A stretch of DNA of 5,165 nt from Spirochaetaceae bacterium. GTDB taxonomy: Bacteria; Spirochaetota; Spirochaetia; Treponematales; Rectinemataceae. The stretch is from assembly GCA_016794765.1 (NCBI GenBank), contig JAEUJG010000634.1, positions 1 through 5,165 of the forward strand. Reading direction: 5' to 3'. Every line of letters begins with the position of its first letter. Positions within the stretch are counted from its first letter, which is position 1. This document shows, piece after piece, positions 1-5,165 of this stretch. Position numbers and translations under genes: made by a program. The notes under the pieces are model-generated. The model did no database searches and was not told the origin of the DNA. It was given only the letters and a program-made list of their open reading frames with translations.

Positions 1-18
1 GTTCCGCCCGGAAGGCCG

Positions 19-58
19 CTTCCCGGCGGGCGCCCGGCCGGGACGCCCGCGGGGGAAG
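19..58 (-). terminator. GC-rich hairpin just downstream of secA, possible terminator
   Basis: Twelve bases past the secA stop codon the DNA can form a long hairpin. Inner arms 26-32 (GCGGGCG) and 44-50 (CGCCCGC) pair perfectly over 7 bp. After a small internal loop, outer arms 19-24 (CTTCCC) and 53-58 (GGGAAG) add 6 bp. The 11-base loop itself contains the palindrome CCCGGCCGGG. The position suits a terminator for the leftward secA transcript, but neither strand has a T-run after the stem, so it is not a canonical intrinsic terminator. It may be a U-less or Rho-assisted terminator, an mRNA 3'-end stabiliser, or a chance structure in GC-rich DNA. Confidence 0.35.
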
Positions 59-69
59 GCGCTTGCCCT

Positions 70-2835
<2,766 letters not shown>

Positions 2836-2842
2836 GCCCGGT

Positions 2843-2872
2843 AATGTACCTTCTTCCATTTCGCGGGGTCAA
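2843..2872 (-). promoter_or_regulatory. Candidate sigma-70-type promoter for secA
   Basis: Read on the minus strand, TTGACC (2872-2867, 5 of 6 to the -35 consensus) is followed by an 18-bp spacer and TACATT (2848-2843, 4 of 6 to TATAAT, including the key T, A and final T). Only 7 bases separate the -10 box from the secA ATG, so transcription would begin at or about one base before the start codon. This is a pattern match only. Confidence 0.35.
2849..2856 (-). promoter_or_regulatory. Possible secA ribosome binding site
   Basis: On the minus strand GAAGAAGG ends 13 bases before the secA ATG at 2835. The purine run resembles a Shine-Dalgarno sequence but its spacing is long. It supports the 2835 start, since with the 2859 start these bases would be codons 2-4. 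It lies inside the spacer of the candidate secA promoter, so it can act only if transcription starts further upstream than that promoter predicts. Confidence 0.4.
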
Positions 2873-2903
2873 GCTCCATCGCCTCTTCCGGCCCGAGGTT
2901 GAC
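2868..2903. repeat. Imperfect inverted repeat in the divergent promoter region
   Basis: GTCAAGCTC (2868-2876) and GAGGTTGAC (2895-2903) are inverted repeats matching at 8 of 9 positions, with an 18-bp gap. Each arm overlaps one of the two back-to-back candidate -35 boxes (TTGACC for secA, TTGACA for the lipoprotein gene). It could be an operator for a dimeric regulator acting on both directions. It could equally be little more than two facing -35 hexamers, which account for 5 of the 9 positions. Confidence 0.3.
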
Positions 2904-2927
2904 ATCCAGGGCCTCCGGCGCTACTAC
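2899..2927 (+). promoter_or_regulatory. Candidate promoter for the lipoprotein-nnr pair
   Basis: A perfect -35 hexamer TTGACA (2899-2904) lies 17 bp from TACTAC (2922-2927), a weak -10 that matches TATAAT at 3 of 6 positions. The -10 ends 10 bases before the ATG at 2938, which predicts a 5' leader of only a few bases. No good Shine-Dalgarno sequence precedes that ATG (the bases before it read TTTGAGCGAC), which fits a leaderless or near-leaderless transcript. The perfect -35 and the spacing support the call; the poor -10 limits it. Confidence 0.4.
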
Positions 2928-2937
2928 TTTGAGCGAC

Positions 2938-4206
2938 ATGAACCGCCAGAATCGCGCTTTCGGCGCCCTCCGCCGCGCCTTTTCCGCTTCCGCCCTCGCG
3001 GCGGCCCTCCTCCTGCCCCTCGCCCTTTCCTCGTGCGGCGACTCCAAGGGCAGCGTCGCCGTCGGCCGGGAACAGCTCTTTACCCTCGGCTACGGCCCCG
3101 CCGAGGACCAAATCGACCTGTTCCAGCTGGAAAACGCCGCCGGTCCCCTGAAGACGCGGCTCGCGATGCGGGAAGGCATCTTCTACGTCTCCAACGGCAA
3201 CGGCGCCAAGGTCGTGCGCTATTCCTCCTTCGGCGACGTCCTCTCGATGCTCTACGACCCGGAGCGCAACCCCGAACCCCTCCTCCTCAAGCCCTCCAAG
3301 GGCGAGGAGGGGCCGGGCCGCCGCGCCTACCCCTATCCCTTCCTGGCCGTCGGCGAGGTCGCGGTGGACTCGAGGCAGACCGTCTACGTCGAGGACCGCC
3401 TGCCCCCGGAGCGGCGCGTCTTCGACAAGGACTCGGGCAGCATGCTCGACTACGTCGCGCTGCGCTTCGACAAGGAAGGGCGCTTCCTCGACTATCTCGG
3501 GCAGGAAGGCGTCGGCGGTACGCCCTTTCCCTTCATCGCCGGCATCTACGTGACGCCCGCGGACGACTGCGTCGTCGTCTCCATGACCCAGGCCTCCTGG
3601 CTCGTCCATTGGTTCGACTCCCGCGGCTTCGTGCGTTATTCGCTCAAGATCAGGCGCGACTCCCTGCCCCAGCCCTCCAAGGACTCGGGGCTCATCGCCT
3701 CCCTCGACCGCGTCCTGCCCGACGCGGACGGCAAGAGCCTCCTCCTCAAGGTCGATTATTACCGGGAGGCGGTCGACCCCCAGACCAAGTCGAGGTCCGG
3801 GATCGAATACGCCGGCTCCTGGGCCTTCCGGATGGATCCCTCCAACGCGGCCGTCTCCGACCGCTGGGAGATCCCCTATGAGGAAAAGCTCGTCAAGCAG
3901 GCCAACGACGGCGGCACGACCCGCCATGTCCGCATTCCCGAGCTCCTGGGCGTCTCCGGCGACCGTCTCTTCATGACCACGGCCGACGACGAGGGCAAGA
4001 GCTATCTCGCGATCTTCGACCTCGGCTCGCGGAACATTTCCCGCTACAGCATAGACATCTCCCCGGACGAGCTGTTCTACTCGACCCTCAGCCTGAGTTC
4101 CGACGGCATCGTCTGCGCCCTCCTCGGCACGAAGTACGAGGCGAGGGTCGTCTGGTGGCGCTTCGACAAGCTCCTCGGCGCCAGCGCCAAGGCCAAGCTG
4201 AAATGA
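2938..4206 (+). CDS. Predicted lipoprotein with beta-propeller-like repeats, function unknown
   Basis: The 422-residue product starts with a lipoprotein signal peptide: basic n-region with R3, R6, R12 and R13, hydrophobic stretch ALAAALLLPLAL (about 19-30), then lipobox LSSC with the lipidated cysteine at C33. The mature protein should sit on the periplasmic face of a membrane or at the surface. The rest has no membrane segment and holds several strand-rich units of the kind seen in NHL/WD-like propellers: GIFYVSNGNGAKVVRYSSFG (80-99), TVYVEDR (148-154), ALRFDKEGRFLDYLG (174-188), IYVTPADDCVVVSM (203-216), WFDSRGFVRYSL (225-236), LGVSGDRLFMTTADDEGKSY (337-356), IFDLGSRNISRYSI (359-372) and SLSSDGIVCALLG (385-397). 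From memory it resembles a conserved spirochaetal lipoprotein family (NCBI name LIC_12708); this is unverified. The ATG at 2938 is preferred over an in-frame TTG at 2899 because that TTG belongs to a perfect -35 box and the signal peptide begins naturally at 2938. Its stop overlaps the nnr start (ATGA), so the two are probably co-translated. No enzymatic motif is recognised. Confidence 0.85.
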   Translation: MNRQNRAFGALRRAFSASALAAALLLPLALSSCGDSKGSVAVGREQLFTLGYGPAEDQIDLFQLENAAGPLKTRLAMREGIFYVSNGNGAKVVRYSSFGDVLSMLYDPERNPEPLLLKPSKGEEGPGRRAYPYPFLAVGEVAVDSRQTVYVEDRLPPERRVFDKDSGSMLDYVALRFDKEGRFLDYLGQEGVGGTPFPFIAGIYVTPADDCVVVSMTQASWLVHWFDSRGFVRYSLKIRRDSLPQPSKDSGLIASLDRVLPDADGKSLLLKVDYYREAVDPQTKSRSGIEYAGSWAFRMDPSNAAVSDRWEIPYEEKLVKQANDGGTTRHVRIPELLGVSGDRLFMTTADDEGKSYLAIFDLGSRNISRYSIDISPDELFYSTLSLSSDGIVCALLGTKYEARVVWWRFDKLLGASAKAKLK

Positions 4207-5165
4207 GGAGCCTCGTCGCCGCGGCGGAAGCCGCGCGACTCGACGCCGCGATCCAGGCGGACTGCGCCTTGCCGCCCCTCCTCCTCATGGAAAACGCCGC
4301 CGTCCGCCTCTGGGCCGCCCTGTCCTCGCGGCCCGAACTCGCGCTCCGCCCCGGCGCCCCGCCCGCGGAGGAGCCCCTCCTCGTCGCCCTGGCCGGCGGC
4401 GGCAACAACGGCGGCGACGCCCTCGCCGTCCTCCGCCAGGCCCGCTTCGCCGGGCGGCGCAGGCTCGCCGCCGTCCTCGCCGCCGACAGCCCCGGCGAAG
4501 CCGCCGCCCTCCAGCTCGCCTCCCTGCTCGCCATGGGCATCCGCCTTGTCTCTTGGGCCGGCGCGCGCGCCGAGGCGAAAGGCCTCATCGCCGGCGCCGA
4601 TCTCCTCCTGGACGGGCTGGCGGGAACCGGCCTCCGCGGCCCCTTGCGCGGCGCCGTCGCCGAACTCGCCGCCTTCGCCGCGGCTTCCGGGCGCCCCGTC
4701 GCGGCCCTCGACCTGCCTTCCGGCGCGGGCGACGGGATGGAAGCCGGGCGCTTGGTCCTCCCGGCCCGCCTGACCCTGTCCATCGAGCCGCGCAAGCTCG
4801 CCCTCTATGCCCCCGCCTTCCGCGAAGCCTCGGGCGAGATCCTAGCGATCGAGGGCGTCTTTCCCGCCGACGCCGTCCTCCGTCCCGCCGCGACCCTCCT
4901 CGAGGACGGCGATCTTCCCCGCCTCGCCCCGCGCCCGGCGGCAGGCGCCCACAAGGGCGAACGGGGACGCCTTGCGGTCTTCGCCGGAGAAATAGGGGCC
5001 CTGGGGGCGGCCGGCTTCGCCGTCCGTGCGGCCCAGGCCGCCTCCGCCGGCCTCGTCGGGCTCTACGCCCGGCCCGGGCTCTTCGACCGCATTTCGGGCG
5101 ATCCGCGCGCCCTTGGCGGCGCCGTCGTACGCGAGGAAGCCGCCCTCGCCGAGGGCCTCGCGGCC
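4203..5165 (+). CDS. nnr: Bifunctional NAD(P)H-hydrate epimerase / ADP- or ATP-dependent dehydratase, 3' end outside window
   Basis: Nnr repairs damaged NADH/NADPH: the N-terminal YjeF_N domain epimerises R- and S-NAD(P)HX, and the C-terminal ribokinase-like domain dehydrates S-NAD(P)HX back to NAD(P)H using a nucleotide (ADP in most bacterial members). The 321 codons present show, in order, LLLMENAA (26-33), the GGGNNGGD loop (65-72), LLDGLAGTGLRGPL (135-148) with the conserved D137, LDLPSG (169-174), a PRKLALYAP segment (196-204) ending the epimerase domain, then AHKGERGRLAVFAG (249-262) and RAAQAASAGLVGLYARP (275-291), the start of the dehydratase domain. The remaining dehydratase domain, including its catalytic Asp motif, lies beyond the window; intact homologues are about 490-520 aa. 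The ATG at 4203 overlaps the lipoprotein stop codon, with only a weak AAGG (4189-4192) upstream, so translational coupling is likely. The family match at the N-terminus supports this start. The protein is exceptionally Ala/Leu/Gly/Arg rich, but no frameshift is seen. Confidence 0.93.
   Translation, partial: MRSLVAAAEAARLDAAIQADCALPPLLLMENAAVRLWAALSSRPELALRPGAPPAEEPLLVALAGGGNNGGDALAVLRQARFAGRRRLAAVLAADSPGEAAALQLASLLAMGIRLVSWAGARAEAKGLIAGADLLLDGLAGTGLRGPLRGAVAELAAFAAASGRPVAALDLPSGAGDGMEAGRLVLPARLTLSIEPRKLALYAPAFREASGEILAIEGVFPADAVLRPAATLLEDGDLPRLAPRPAAGAHKGERGRLAVFAGEIGALGAAGFAVRAAQAASAGLVGLYARPGLFDRISGDPRALGGAVVREEAALAEGLAA

Noticed and set aside
2836..2859. Upstream secA start at 2859 adding eight residues
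   Set aside because: The extra residues do not match the SecA family N-terminus, and they are encoded by a sequence that better serves as RBS or promoter spacer for the 2835 start.
2899..2937. TTG start at 2899 for the lipoprotein gene
   Set aside because: The TTG lies in a perfect TTGACA -35 box, and the 13 extra residues would only lengthen the n-region of an already complete signal peptide.
2844..3881. Plus-strand frame overlapping the lipoprotein gene
   Set aside because: Arg/Pro/Leu-rich composition typical of an out-of-frame reading of a GC-rich gene; no motif.
2869..3927. Long minus-strand frame antisense to the lipoprotein gene
   Set aside because: This is a GC-rich shadow frame. 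It runs across the divergent promoter region, while the plus-strand product has a convincing signal peptide and lipobox.
4088..4795. Minus-strand frame opposite the lipoprotein 3' end and nnr
   Set aside because: Arg/Ala/Ser-rich shadow; the plus strand encodes the recognisable YjeF_N motifs throughout.

Overview
The window looks like ordinary chromosomal DNA from a GC-rich bacterium, most likely a spirochaete (Treponemataceae/Spirochaetaceae-like). The lineage call rests on the SecA: an N-terminus with the FGTKKERDIKGLLPLLHAVN pattern, the RMDNDARRAAYLADITYG block and the LREAVYLRSYAQKNPLLEYK block read like treponemal SecA from memory. No database search was possible, so it is an inference. 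Codon third positions are strongly G/C, and the right-hand gene is extremely Ala/Leu/Gly/Arg rich.

Layout: (1) 1-69 is a short non-coding tail downstream of secA that can fold into a strong GC hairpin. (2) 70-2835, minus strand, is a complete secA encoding the preprotein translocase ATPase (921 aa), with every nucleotide-binding motif and the C-terminal zinc-binding SEC-C motif. (3) 2836-2937 is a 102-bp divergent intergenic region. It carries candidate promoters in both directions, placed so that both transcripts would be leaderless or nearly so, and an imperfect dyad covering both -35 boxes. (4) 2938-4206, plus strand, is a predicted lipoprotein of 422 aa with a clear signal peptide and lipobox and repeated beta-propeller-like segments; its function is unknown. 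(5) 4203-5165 and beyond, plus strand, is the 5' part of nnr, a bifunctional NAD(P)H-hydrate epimerase/dehydratase. It starts in an ATGA overlap with the lipoprotein stop and is cut off by the window end after 321 codons.

How the genes relate: secA is transcribed leftwards alone within this window. The lipoprotein gene and nnr form a tightly coupled pair transcribed rightwards. The lipoprotein is a Sec-type export substrate by its signal peptide, but that is true of most lipoproteins and does not by itself link it functionally to secA. Nnr is a housekeeping metabolite-repair enzyme. I see no RNA genes, CRISPR array, insertion sequence or phage-like module, and no clear evidence of a novel multi-gene system. 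The points most worth checking are the architecture of the divergent promoter region, the SecA two-helix-finger substitution, and the uncharacterised lipoprotein.
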